Source: Ruficoccus amylovorans
GTDB lineage: Bacteria > Verrucomicrobiota > Verrucomicrobiia > Opitutales > Cerasicoccaceae
Direction of reading: 5' to 3'
DNA length: 64,000 bases
Assembly (NCBI RefSeq): GCF_014230085.1
Contig: NZ_JACHVB010000035.1
Span: 310,001-374,000 of the forward strand
Shown here: positions 1 through 9,319 of the stretch, in pieces
Numbering within the stretch: the first letter of the stretch is position 1
Layout: every line of letters begins with the position of its first letter
Translations under genes and position numbers: made by a program
The notes under the pieces: model-generated
Told to the model about the DNA's origin: nothing
Seen by the model: only the letters and a program-made list of their open reading frames with translations
Database searches by the model: none

Positions 1-65
1 TCGGTCTGATCGTGGCTGACGCAGGGATCAGACGGGTCCTCGTGAGGCGGATAAATGAGATTCGC

Positions 66-119
66 CGCGGATGAACGCGGATAATAATGATTAAAAACAC
101 CATCCGTGTTTCATCCGCG
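66..119. repeat. Imperfect inverted repeat near window start
   Basis: Two arms of about 17 bases (66-82 and 102-119) are near reverse complements. The left arm begins CGCGGATGAA and the right arm ends TTCATCCGCG, with an AT-rich loop between them. The arms differ by one or two bases. It lies beyond the 3' end of the pullulanase gene, which runs leftwards, so it may be a palindromic intergenic repeat or part of a transcript end. No clear T-run follows on either strand, so a plain intrinsic terminator is not supported. The rest of 1-295 shows no convincing gene. Confidence 0.45.
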
Positions 120-295
120 TCTGAGTCATGATCTTGAACCAAATGGGATAGGGATGACAGGACGACTCGAAAGAGCCGAAAGCATTGCCTGTAACGATGG
201 CTTTCGATCTGGCTGTTAATAAGAAAGCCTGCGGCCCGGGCGGCGCGTTACACCCCCAGAGCCACAGGCTCATCTGATAACTGCGAAAGCGGGAG

Positions 296-3175
296 CTACT
301 CCTGGTAGAGCACAGTGACGGCGGTGCCCTCGGCTACGATGCTGCCGGATACCGTGCGACCGTTGCCCTCGGTTGGGTCGGCTTTTTCGATCGCCACGTG
401 CCAGTCTCCCGAGGGGAGGGTGACAGTCGTATTGAGGCCGCAGTTGTAGATCACGAAGATTTCGCTCCAACTGTCGGTGTTGTTGGCGGCGCCGTGGATG
501 TGGTTGACGAGTACGGTGGAGGTCGGGCTGTAGGTGGTGATGTTGTCGGTGATCTCCTGCCAAGTATTCATGCGAAAGCCCGGATGAGCCCGGCGGGTGC
601 TGATGAGGTCCTGATAGTAGGCGAAGATGTCGAGGTTGTCAGCCTTGCGCTGCCAGTCGAACTGGTTGATAGCATCGGGCGACTTGTAGCTGTTGCTGTC
701 GCCTTGCTTGGTGCGCAGGAACTCTTCACCGCCGTGAAGGAAGGGAATTCCCTGCGAGGTCAGGACGATCCCGTTGGCAAAGGTCGAGATGCGCTTTTTG
801 TAGGTCGGGTTACTGATGCCGTTCAAGCTCGCCCAGGCTTCGATTTTGTCCCAGAGGCAGAGGTTGTCGTGCGCGGAGACGTAGTTGATGCATTGCTCCG
901 GGTCGTTGGCGAACATCGAGTCCCAGGTGTTGACCGTGGTGCTGGGGGTATAGGCATAACGGATGCCTCCCCGGCTTCCGACCTGGATTTCCCACATGTT
1001 GGCGAGCTGGTTGAAGGCGTATCCGCCGCCACTGCCGTTGTCGTTGTTGCCCTTGATGGCTTCGCGCAGTTTCGGGTTGAAGCAGCCGACATGGGTGTCG
1101 GCGATGAGCCCGATCGTACCCAGCCGCACGCGCTCGGCTTCGTCCGGATCGGTGGCGTAGCCGTTCCAGGGCTCGCCGTAGATCAGGAGTTGACGGTCGG
1201 GAAAGCGCGTCTCGAGGTAGCTGGCCCAGCCGGCCACTTCCGAGTAGTCGAAGATGCCGATCAGGTCGAAGCGGAATCCATCGACCCCGATCTCACCGGC
1301 CCAGTATTCGAGGGAGTCGCGGATCATGCGGCTGACCATTGGGACGCGCGGGTTGATCGAGTTGCCGGTCCCGGCCAGCCCATAGGTTCCGGGCGCGTTG
1401 GTGTTGAAGTAATCCAGCGTGATGTCCGAGAACATGTTCTCGCCCTCGGGATGGGAGAACTGCTTGTTCCCGTAGGCGTCCTCGGTCTCGATGACCCAGG
1501 TGTGGTTGTAAACCACGTCCATGATGACGCGGAGGCCATGCGCGTGCAGAAGGTCGATCATCTCCTTGAGTTCGCGGATGCGCCCGTGATAGTCGTAGGG
1601 ATCGACCGCGTAGCGTTCCTCGGGGATGTTGTAGTTTTCCGGGTCGTACCCCCAGTTGTAGCTGTCCGGTTGGTAATCGGGGTCTTTGGCGGAGCAGGTC
1701 CCGTAGTCGAAGATGGGCAGAAGCTGCACATGGGTGACCCCCAGGTCGATCAAGTGCTGAAGCCCGGTGCTGACCCCGCCATAGCTGGTGCCGGGCTGGA
1801 CCATCCCGAGGAACTTTCCGCGCTTGTCCGCATCCACGCCACTGGAACTGTGGATGGTGAAGTCGCGCACATGCACTTCATAGATGACGGCGTCCTCGCG
1901 CTCGACCAGGGAGGGCGGCGCGATACGCCCACCGCTTGGAGTGGTTTGGAACGGATCGATCACGATGTTTGTGTCCGTGCCCGGCACAACCATACGGCCA
2001 TAGGGGTCGCGCACCTGCACATCGTCGACGAGAAAATAGTACTCTTTCAAGACAAGGTCGCCGTAAACCTGGATGGCGTAAACATCGGTGTAGTCGCCAT
2101 TATCGGGCTGCTTGAGCATCGTGTACACATCCCCGTCGATGGACAGCTTGACATTGGCGGTGTCGGGGGACCAAATGGCAAAAGTGGTCAGCTCGGGTGA
2201 ATAGGTGTGCCCGAGTTTGATCGGCTCGGCGGCGTCGGTCGATGTGACGGAGTAGGTGAGCGTGTCGTCGTTGAAGGTGATGAAATAGCGGTCGGGGGAG
2301 ACGTGGATGTCGGCACCGCCGCTTTCGGCGATCCCGTCAGACTGGTTGTCGCCGTAGTACTCGGACCAGTCCCCGAAGCGGTCGAACTTGAACCGGTCGG
2401 AGGCCTGCCCGACGAAGTTGACCTCGATCACCCAGGTGTGGTCGCCGACGAAGCTCATGGGCGCGTTGCCCCATCCGTTGAGGGTCCCGCGGAAGTAAAC
2501 CTGGTCGAAGTTGCGGGCACTCATGTTGGCGAGGCTGTACGCGTGCGTCTGGTCGTTGAGCGTGATCAGGTAGTTGCCTGCCGCCGGGATGGGAATGTCC
2601 CCGCCGTTGGACTCGACCGTGCCGTCGAGCGCCGTGTCACCCAGTTTGCCCGACCAATCCTGCGAGTGATCGAAAACGAAGCGGTCGTTGGGGTCGCCGG
2701 AGAAGCTCAGCTCGGCTTGCCAGGTGTGATGATTGACCAGGGCCATTGGGCAGCTCAGGTCGAACCCGTTGGCCGTGCCCCGGACATAGACCTCGGTGTA
2801 GTTGCGCCGGGTGACGGCGTAGGCGAGGGTCTCGTCGTCGAAGAGGATCCGGTACGAACCCGGCCCCAGCGGCGGGTAGATGTCTCCGCCGCCGGGCTCG
2901 GCAATCCCGTTGGCGTCCGTGTCCCCGTAGGCCCCGGAGAAGTCATAGGAGGTGTCGAACTTGAACCGGTCGTCGCCGTTGGCGTCACCGAGACCGTTGA
3001 AGGTGGTATCGGTCAGCCACAGGTGATCGTAGATGAGCGTCATGGGCTGTGTGTTCCATCCGTTAGGGGTGCCGCGAAAATGAAGCTGGCTGAAATTGCT
3101 GGCCTGGGCGAACGCGGGGCCGCCCGGGAGCAGGGCGAGGATCGTGAGGAGCAGATAACAAGGTCGGGTTTTCAT
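296..3175 (-). CDS. Secreted pullulanase (GH13) with three N-terminal repeat modules
   Basis: Predicted secreted debranching enzyme that hydrolyses alpha-1,6 links in pullulan, amylopectin or branched dextrins. The 959-residue protein starts with a signal peptide ending near AFAQ (residue 24). Three modules of about 95 residues follow, each opening with a variant of FRGTPNGW (near residues 33, 127 and 223). A CBM48-like pre-domain and a GH13 barrel come next. The YNWGYDP signature of type I pullulanases is near residue 508. The catalytic trio is visible as the Asp in DGFRFD (about 635), the Glu in YGEPW (about 667) and the Asp in SAHDN (about 769). It is divergent from the GH31 gene across a 464-bp gap, and together with the amylase at 9320 it forms an extracellular starch-degrading set. 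The repeats resemble those of that amylase and are probably starch-binding, which is inferred. Confidence 0.93.
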   Translation of the reverse strand: MKTRPCYLLLTILALLPGGPAFAQASNFSQLHFRGTPNGWNTQPMTLIYDHLWLTDTTFNGLGDANGDDRFKFDTSYDFSGAYGDTDANGIAEPGGGDIYPPLGPGSYRILFDDETLAYAVTRRNYTEVYVRGTANGFDLSCPMALVNHHTWQAELSFSGDPNDRFVFDHSQDWSGKLGDTALDGTVESNGGDIPIPAAGNYLITLNDQTHAYSLANMSARNFDQVYFRGTLNGWGNAPMSFVGDHTWVIEVNFVGQASDRFKFDRFGDWSEYYGDNQSDGIAESGGADIHVSPDRYFITFNDDTLTYSVTSTDAAEPIKLGHTYSPELTTFAIWSPDTANVKLSIDGDVYTMLKQPDNGDYTDVYAIQVYGDLVLKEYYFLVDDVQVRDPYGRMVVPGTDTNIVIDPFQTTPSGGRIAPPSLVEREDAVIYEVHVRDFTIHSSSGVDADKRGKFLGMVQPGTSYGGVSTGLQHLIDLGVTHVQLLPIFDYGTCSAKDPDYQPDSYNWGYDPENYNIPEERYAVDPYDYHGRIRELKEMIDLLHAHGLRVIMDVVYNHTWVIETEDAYGNKQFSHPEGENMFSDITLDYFNTNAPGTYGLAGTGNSINPRVPMVSRMIRDSLEYWAGEIGVDGFRFDLIGIFDYSEVAGWASYLETRFPDRQLLIYGEPWNGYATDPDEAERVRLGTIGLIADTHVGCFNPKLREAIKGNNDNGSGGGYAFNQLANMWEIQVGSRGGIRYAYTPSTTVNTWDSMFANDPEQCINYVSAHDNLCLWDKIEAWASLNGISNPTYKKRISTFANGIVLTSQGIPFLHGGEEFLRTKQGDSNSYKSPDAINQFDWQRKADNLDIFAYYQDLISTRRAHPGFRMNTWQEITDNITTYSPTSTVLVNHIHGAANNTDSWSEIFVIYNCGLNTTVTLPSGDWHVAIEKADPTEGNGRTVSGSIVAEGTAVTVLYQE

Positions 3176-3639
3176 ACGGGTGCTTTCCTTGGGGGTGGCT
3201 GACGGGCGGCTGAGCCGAATGTCTCCGGCCGACTGTCAGAGGATCGGTGAGATGAGAATCACAGGCCGAACGGTATCCGCGTCCGGCGAAGCTTGTAATA
3301 TCTTTGAGTGTTGACAGTTGAACAGCGGTCGATGCCCGTGCGCAAACGAGCGAGGGCAGCTACGCGGCGCGGGCAATCTGTGAACTGTTTAACGCGATCG
3401 GGCTTTAAGGTTCGGGAGCGGTTGGTAGGGTAGCGCCCTTGCGAGGAGACTGCCTCCTCTTCCCCTGTTGCTGAAAACCTCTGACTCTTCTCGCGGGCGT
3501 TATGCCTCTGCCCGCGTTACCGGTCAGGATTTATTCCCTAACGTGACTGCCTTCGTCCGGTGTTGTTTTGCTGAGCAACGCCGGCTTCGAGGACGGCCCC
3601 AACGACTCCTCACAAGCGTTCGTTTAACCCTGTCTTATC
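3176..3639. promoter_or_regulatory. Divergent intergenic region between pullulanase and GH31 genes
   Basis: This 464-bp gap separates two divergent starch genes, so both promoters should lie here. A TTGACA hexamer at 3311-3316 could be a -35 element, but no good -10 follows at normal spacing. Two small hairpins lie on the GH31 side: GAGGAG/CTCCTC arms at 3443-3459, and CGCGGGC/GCCCGCG arms at 3492-3516. The second would fall in the GH31 5' untranslated leader. No strong ribosome binding site precedes the GH31 start. I see no gene here. Confidence 0.4.
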
Positions 3640-6600
3640 ATGATGAAAAAATATAAAAATGCCGCGGGCTTGACGGGCCTCGGCGTGCAAAAAATAGCGT
3701 TGTTCGTCGCGCTCCTGTTTTTCGGATGGAGCACGGCTTTGTTTGGCCAGACGGTCACGGTCGGTTCCGTGACATCGGCGACCACGGCGACGGAATCGGG
3801 AAAACAGAAGGCGGTCTTTGCCCTGAGCACGGGCGGGGTCTGCGAAGTCATTCCCTACGCCCCGGACCTGATCCGGGTGAAGTTTGACTGGGGCGGCATC
3901 GAGTCCCACGAGGATGTCGCGATCGCCAAGCCGCTGGACCAGTGGCCCGCGTTTAGCGCCACCTTTACGGACGGCGCCGTTTATACGATCGAGACCGACG
4001 AGTTGATTGTCCATGTGACGAAGAGCCCGAGCCTGAAAATCGACTTCATCGACAAGACGCAGAGCGGGCAATACCTGCTGCGCGACAAGCGCATGGAGTA
4101 CGACACCGGTTACGATCCCTACAATGACACGTCCTTCCAGTTGCTGAAGAACAGCAACAACATCGCCGCCTGGTACCGCGTGCGCGTGGTGAAGGAAAGC
4201 CCGACCAACGAGTCTTACTTCGGCCTGGGCGAAGTCCCCTTCCAGCTCAACCGCCGCGGGCAAGTGGTGCAGGGGTGGAACTCAGACGCCTTTTATTGGA
4301 ACCAGGATAAAAACCCGATGTACATGACGATGCCGTTCATGTACGGCGTGCAGGCAGCCACCTCCACGCAGCCCGGTTTCACCTATGGTGTTTTCTGGAA
4401 TAACCCGGCCCGTCCCAATTTTATGTTTCAGAAGGAGCGCCCCTATGGCGGTGCCCAGCGCGACCAGTTGACCACGGTCAGCGACCAGTTTTCCTTTGAG
4501 GCGACCGAGGGGTACATTGACTACTTCTTCTTCGGCGGCGGCGACGATCATACGCCCGCGCAGGTGCTTTCCCGTTACTCCGAGCTGACGGGCCTGCCGG
4601 CGCTCCCGCCCCGCTGGGCGATGGGGCACCATCTCTCCCGCTGGACCTACACGGAAGACCAGATGCGCAACGTGGTCGCGACCGCGCGCGCGCAAGGTTA
4701 TCCGCTCGATGCTATCTACTTTGATATCGACTACATGGACAGCGACCCGCACATCGTCCCGCCCGGCGGCACTTTTGACGACAATGAGTACCGCGGCAAC
4801 AACGACATGCGGCAGCTGACCTTTCAGGACGACCCCAATAACGCGAATTACTGGTTTAAAGATGGAGTGGGCCTGATTAACGATCTGCACACCAATAATA
4901 TCAAGGCGGTCCCCCTCATCGAAGCTTGGCTAGCATCAGCTGATCCGCTCTGGTCCGAGGCCAACAACGCCTCGCACTTGATCAAGGATAACAACGGAAA
5001 TTCAGCTATTGCCTGGGTCTTCTTTGGCGATGTGTCCTTTATCGATTTTACCAATTCAAGCACACAGAGTTGGTGGAAAACAAAACAGAAAAACTACCTC
5101 AATACCTACGCCTTTGACGGTATCTGGAACGACCTTAACGAGCAGGCGGACGAACGAGACACCGTCGCGCAGTCGCAGCCCATCCCGCTCAATGGCCTCT
5201 ACTCGGCGGACGGGCGCTATGGGTCGAGTACCAGCGACTATCGCCGCCAGCAGATCTACCTGAAGAACACCTATAACGTGTATCAGGCGAGCAATACCTA
5301 CGCGACCCTGGCGGAGCAGTACCCGAACCGCCGCCCGTTTGTGCTCTCCCGGGCTGGCTGGCCCGGCATCCAGCGCTACGCCTTCAACTGGAGCGGTGAC
5401 AATGTCAACGAAAGCGCAGGATCGGGCTATGGGCAGGTGCCGAGTCTGCGCGTGGGCCTGAGCACGATGATCTCCGGGCAGGTGTATTTCGGGCATGACC
5501 TTGGGGGCTTCCTCGGGGATGTCTCCAGCGCATCGATGGCCCGCTGGGCCCAGTGGTGCAGCCTGATGCCGTTCTTCCGCAATCACTCCGGCAAATGGGA
5601 CCAGATGCGCGAACCCTGGCTCTACGCCAATGCGGCTCAGATCAAGAGCGCGATCGAGATGCGCTACGCCCTGATGCCGTACCTGTATTCGCTCGCCTAC
5701 CGCGCCTCGCAGACGGGCCTCCCGCTTAACAACCCGATGTTCTTCTCCTTCCCGGATGATCCGCAGACGCACCAGGCCAGCAGCGACACCGACTTCATGG
5801 TCGGCCCCTTCCTCATGGCCTCGCCCGTCTATCAGACCGGGGCCACTCAGCGCAGTTCCTATCTGCCCAGCGGTACCGACTGGTATTACTGGTACGGGGA
5901 CGGCTTCCACGGCGGTGGCACGACCGTGACGAAATCGACGCCGATCGACGTCATGCCGATGTACGTCACCGAGGGCGCCATCATCCCGATGGGCCCGGTC
6001 ATGGAATACGCGAACGAATACCAGGCCGAGCAACTGATTATCCATGCCTGGCCGGGGGATGAGACGACGACGTTCACCCTCTATGAAGACGACGGGGAGA
6101 GCTTCGACTATGAGTCCGGAGAGTATGCCATCACGCCGCTGACCAACACTACGAGCGCCGGAGTCTGGACCTTCACCATCGGGGCCAAGCAGGGCACGTA
6201 CGATCATGGGCACACCTCCTATATGGTTGCCCGGCACGCTATCGACGCGCCGACCACGGTGCAACTGGGTGGCGCACCCGCCGATCCGTACCCCAGTCTG
6301 ACCGCGCTCGAAGCCGAGGACACGGGCTACTACTACGACAGCGCGGACCGGATCCTCTACGTCAAAACGGACGAGACCGAACAGGCAGTGACGATCACCG
6401 CTACGGACAGCTCGGCCAACCAGATTACGATCTACTACATCACGGACTTTGCCGAGCGCATCCACTATGACGCGGGCATCGACGGGAGCTGGACGGCGTT
6501 CCCGGGCGAGTTGCTGTACAGTAGCGTTTATCCCGGGGTCAAGGCTGTGACCATCCCCGCCACGAGCGTGGAGTTCGCCTTTACGGACGACGGCACGAAC

Positions 6601-7809
6601 TGGGAAAACAACGGAGGAAGCAACTACACCATCAGTTCCTCTGGTACCTATACGATTGATCCGGTTTCCGGGACGATCATGAGCGGCGAGCCCAAGAGCT
6701 TCACGATTTACTATTTGCCACCCGCTGGTTGGACATCCGTGAAGATGCACTACCAGGCCAACGGCGGAGACTGGACGGCGTTCCCCGGCGTGACCATGAC
6801 GACCAGTTCGCTGGACCCGGAATACGTCGAGTTGAGCGTGTATGCCAACGAGCTGACGCAGGTGGCGTTCACCGATAACGGCACGAACTGGGAGAACAAT
6901 TCCGGCTCAAACTATGCGCTCACGCTGCCAGGGACGTACACCCTCGACTCCACGGACAACTCTGTCGTCAGCGGGACACCGGGTGGCATCCGCCTCTATT
7001 ATGAAACGAGCTGGAGCACCCCGTACATCCATTACAACGCAGATGGGGCCGGCTGGACGACGACTCCCGGCGTGCAGATGCAGTCCACCGCGCTGTCGAA
7101 CTTCAAGTACATCGAGATCAACGCCCAGAGCCTCGAGTGCGCGTTCAATGACGGCAACGGCACTTGGGACAGCAACAACGGGAGTAACTACACCATCACC
7201 CAGCCCGGTCTCTACACGGTGGGCTTCGGGGGCAACCTGCTGCCCGACTACAATCCGATCCGGATCGAGATCTACTATGACTCGGACTTCACGCCCCAGA
7301 CGCATATCCACTACAATGTGGACAACAAGGGCTGGACGACGCTCCCCGGCGAGCTGATGGTCGAGGACGCGAACTTCCCCGGTTACGCGTACCTCGCGAT
7401 AGAAGGCACCTCGGTCGAGTTCGCCTTCACGGACGACGGCACAAACTGGGAGAACAACGCGGGCAGCAACTACACGATCAGTGCTCCGGGCAAATACTCC
7501 ATCGACGCGGCCACCCACAGCGTCAGTTCCGGCTATCCGGCGGTGACGATCTACTACGCGACGACCTGGAGCCAGGCAAACATCCACTACAACGCCGACA
7601 GCGCCGGATGGACGGCCCTGCCGGGTGCCACCATGGCGAACAGCTCCGTGCCGGGCTACAAGGTCATCACTCTCGACGCGACCGCGGTGGAGTTTGTCTT
7701 CAACAACGGAAGCGGCACCTGGGACAATGGTAGTGGCTCGAACTACACCGTCAGCGCCAAGGGTATCTATACCGTGGATAACGGTGTCCTGACGCTGGGA
7801 GCGCCCTGA
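3640..7809 (+). CDS. Secreted GH31 alpha-glucosidase with five C-terminal CBM25-like modules
   Basis: Predicted exo-acting GH31 enzyme that releases glucose or a related alpha-linked unit from starch oligosaccharides outside the cytoplasm. The 1389-residue protein has a signal peptide with a hydrophobic stretch near residues 18-35 and a likely cut before QTVTVG. The GH31 barrel carries the nucleophile in IWNDLNE (Asp about 498) and the likely acid/base in WSGDN (Asp about 587). A beta-sandwich region leads into five tandem repeats from about residue 930 to the end, each with the pattern IYY...W...IHYN..G.GWT..PG..M, which fits starch-binding CBM25. Plain GH31 glucosidases are about 700-900 residues long, so the repeats explain the extra size. 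A strong terminator follows at 7840. Exact substrate (alpha-1,4 or alpha-1,6, hydrolase or transglucosidase) cannot be told from sequence alone. Confidence 0.92.
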   Translation: MMKKYKNAAGLTGLGVQKIALFVALLFFGWSTALFGQTVTVGSVTSATTATESGKQKAVFALSTGGVCEVIPYAPDLIRVKFDWGGIESHEDVAIAKPLDQWPAFSATFTDGAVYTIETDELIVHVTKSPSLKIDFIDKTQSGQYLLRDKRMEYDTGYDPYNDTSFQLLKNSNNIAAWYRVRVVKESPTNESYFGLGEVPFQLNRRGQVVQGWNSDAFYWNQDKNPMYMTMPFMYGVQAATSTQPGFTYGVFWNNPARPNFMFQKERPYGGAQRDQLTTVSDQFSFEATEGYIDYFFFGGGDDHTPAQVLSRYSELTGLPALPPRWAMGHHLSRWTYTEDQMRNVVATARAQGYPLDAIYFDIDYMDSDPHIVPPGGTFDDNEYRGNNDMRQLTFQDDPNNANYWFKDGVGLINDLHTNNIKAVPLIEAWLASADPLWSEANNASHLIKDNNGNSAIAWVFFGDVSFIDFTNSSTQSWWKTKQKNYLNTYAFDGIWNDLNEQADERDTVAQSQPIPLNGLYSADGRYGSSTSDYRRQQIYLKNTYNVYQASNTYATLAEQYPNRRPFVLSRAGWPGIQRYAFNWSGDNVNESAGSGYGQVPSLRVGLSTMISGQVYFGHDLGGFLGDVSSASMARWAQWCSLMPFFRNHSGKWDQMREPWLYANAAQIKSAIEMRYALMPYLYSLAYRASQTGLPLNNPMFFSFPDDPQTHQASSDTDFMVGPFLMASPVYQTGATQRSSYLPSGTDWYYWYGDGFHGGGTTVTKSTPIDVMPMYVTEGAIIPMGPVMEYANEYQAEQLIIHAWPGDETTTFTLYEDDGESFDYESGEYAITPLTNTTSAGVWTFTIGAKQGTYDHGHTSYMVARHAIDAPTTVQLGGAPADPYPSLTALEAEDTGYYYDSADRILYVKTDETEQAVTITATDSSANQITIYYITDFAERIHYDAGIDGSWTAFPGELLYSSVYPGVKAVTIPATSVEFAFTDDGTNWENNGGSNYTISSSGTYTIDPVSGTIMSGEPKSFTIYYLPPAGWTSVKMHYQANGGDWTAFPGVTMTTSSLDPEYVELSVYANELTQVAFTDNGTNWENNSGSNYALTLPGTYTLDSTDNSVVSGTPGGIRLYYETSWSTPYIHYNADGAGWTTTPGVQMQSTALSNFKYIEINAQSLECAFNDGNGTWDSNNGSNYTITQPGLYTVGFGGNLLPDYNPIRIEIYYDSDFTPQTHIHYNVDNKGWTTLPGELMVEDANFPGYAYLAIEGTSVEFAFTDDGTNWENNAGSNYTISAPGKYSIDAATHSVSSGYPAVTIYYATTWSQANIHYNADSAGWTALPGATMANSSVPGYKVITLDATAVEFVFNNGSGTWDNGSGSNYTVSAKGIYTVDNGVLTLGAP

Positions 7810-7839
7810 GTCAGGTAGCCCTGTACCCCGCTTAAACAC

Positions 7840-7875
7840 AACGCGTAACGGTTAAACCCGTTACGCGTTTTTTTT
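7840..7875 (+). terminator. Intrinsic terminator after the GH31 gene
   Basis: A perfect 12-bp stem (arms AACGCGTAACGG and CCGTTACGCGTT) encloses a six-base loop and runs into eight T residues. It sits 31 bp past the GH31 stop codon and 90 bp before the ABC ATPase start, so it separates those two transcripts. Confidence 0.93.
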
Positions 7876-7964
7876 GTGGCCGGATTGTGCATGATAGGAG
7901 GACAGATCGCCGTCGGCCCCATCGGCGGTGGCATGATCCCCAACCCCGGCGAGCGATTATTTTT

Positions 7965-9101
7965 ATGGCTAAGGTAAACCTAACGAATCTGGTCAAGGAG
8001 TACCGCGATGGCAAACGCACGGTCTTCCGGGCGGTCAAGGGCATCGATCTGGAGATCCGTGACCGCGAATTTATGGTCCTGGTGGGCCCTTCGGGCTGCG
8101 GGAAGTCAACCTCGTTGCGGATGATCGCGGGCCTGGAGGATATTACCGCCGGCAGCATCAGCATTGCCGAGCGGGTGGTGAACGACGTGCTGCCGAAGAA
8201 CCGCGATATCGCCATGGTTTTCCAGAACTACGCGCTCTATCCCCATATGAGCGTTTACGACAATATGGCCTTCGGCTTGAAGTTGATGAAGTATTCCAAG
8301 GCCGAGATCGACGAACGGGTCCGTTATGCCGCGGGAATCCTGGGGCTGGAGAGCTTGCTGGAGCGCAAGCCCAAGCAGCTCTCCGGCGGGCAGCGCCAGC
8401 GTGTCGCCGTGGGGCGGGCCATCGTCCGCAAGCCCAAGGTCTTTCTCTTTGACGAGCCGCTCTCGAATCTGGACGCGAAGATGCGCGTGCAGATGCGCAC
8501 GGAAATCTCGAAACTCCACACCCGGCTGAACACGACGATGATTTATGTGACGCATGACCAGGTCGAAGCCATGACGATGGGCGACCGAATCTGTGTCATG
8601 AAAGACGGGCACATCATGCAGGTGGCCGAACCGCTCGAGCTGTACAACCGTCCGGCCAATATGTTCGTCGGCGGATTCATCGGGAGTCCGCCCATGAATT
8701 TTTTCCGGGGAGCGGTCCATCAGCACGCTGGCGCTTTGTTTTTCACCGAGCGCAACGATAGCGAGAACGCATTCACCGTCGGCCTGGACGCGCGTTTCCG
8801 CGAGCAGGTCGGGCAGGGGATCGGGGGTGAGTTTGTGCTCGGCCTCCGGCCCGAGGACCTGCGCCTGGCCGGGGTGGATGAGGAGTCTGCTATCAGGGCC
8901 AGGGTGGAAGTGTCCGAGCCGATGGGCGCGGAGACGTATTTGCATTTGGATACTGGTGGGCACGCGTTTGTCGCGCGGGTCGGTTGTTCGCAGCGTTTCC
9001 AGAGCGGCGAAATCGTTGGCCTGGTGCCCGATATGGGCAAGGCGCACCTCTTCGACCCGATGACTGAGGCCAACCTCGCCACACGAAACGCGAGAAACTA
9101 A
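7965..9101 (+). CDS. Sugar ABC transporter ATP-binding protein (MalK/UgpC/MsmK type)
   Basis: Predicted cytoplasmic ATPase that powers a carbohydrate ABC importer. The 378-residue protein shows, in order, Walker A (GPSGCGKST), a Q-loop (VFQNYALYP), the signature LSGGQRQRV, Walker B ([12 protein letters not shown]) and an H-loop His in YVTHDQ. A C-terminal regulatory TOBE-type domain follows from about residue 235, the layout of MalK, UgpC and MsmX. I chose the ATG at 7965 because [10 protein letters not shown] begins the conserved fold; the open frame upstream to 7887 is unlike the family. No permease or binding-protein genes are adjacent, so it may serve importers encoded elsewhere, as shared ATPases such as MsmX do. 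Its place between GH31 and amylase genes suggests maltodextrin uptake, which is inferred. Confidence 0.92.
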   Translation: MAKVNLTNLVKEYRDGKRTVFRAVKGIDLEIRDREFMVLVGPSGCGKSTSLRMIAGLEDITAGSISIAERVVNDVLPKNRDIAMVFQNYALYPHMSVYDNMAFGLKLMKYSKAEIDERVRYAAGILGLESLLERKPKQLSGGQRQRVAVGRAIVRKPKVFLFDEPLSNLDAKMRVQMRTEISKLHTRLNTTMIYVTHDQVEAMTMGDRICVMKDGHIMQVAEPLELYNRPANMFVGGFIGSPPMNFFRGAVHQHAGALFFTERNDSENAFTVGLDARFREQVGQGIGGEFVLGLRPEDLRLAGVDEESAIRARVEVSEPMGAETYLHLDTGGHAFVARVGCSQRFQSGEIVGLVPDMGKAHLFDPMTEANLATRNARN

Positions 9102-9319
9102 GGTCTGTTGAGGTCGACGTGCGCGTAACGCCTTAAGCTGGTAGTGCGATGGCCTCGGGCAGAATGGTGCTGTTTTCGGGGTGCCTGGGATGAGCGCTTA
9201 TGATCGTGATTCAACTGTAAAACTCGCACGGACTTATCCGCGGGCTCCGTTTTGTTAAGGTCTGCGGTGTCCGAGAACACGGTTCTCTCCTGCCCTTACC
9301 CCACCGAAAGGATATTCCC

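Noticed and set aside
398-2200. Long plus-strand open frame of 600 codons opposite the pullulanase gene
   Set aside because: It runs over a clear GH13 gene on the other strand, has no recognisable domain, and is Val/Gly/Asp-rich as expected from antisense GC-rich codons.
5056-6750. 564-codon minus-strand frame opposite GH31
   Set aside because: Antisense to an intact GH31 gene and without family features.
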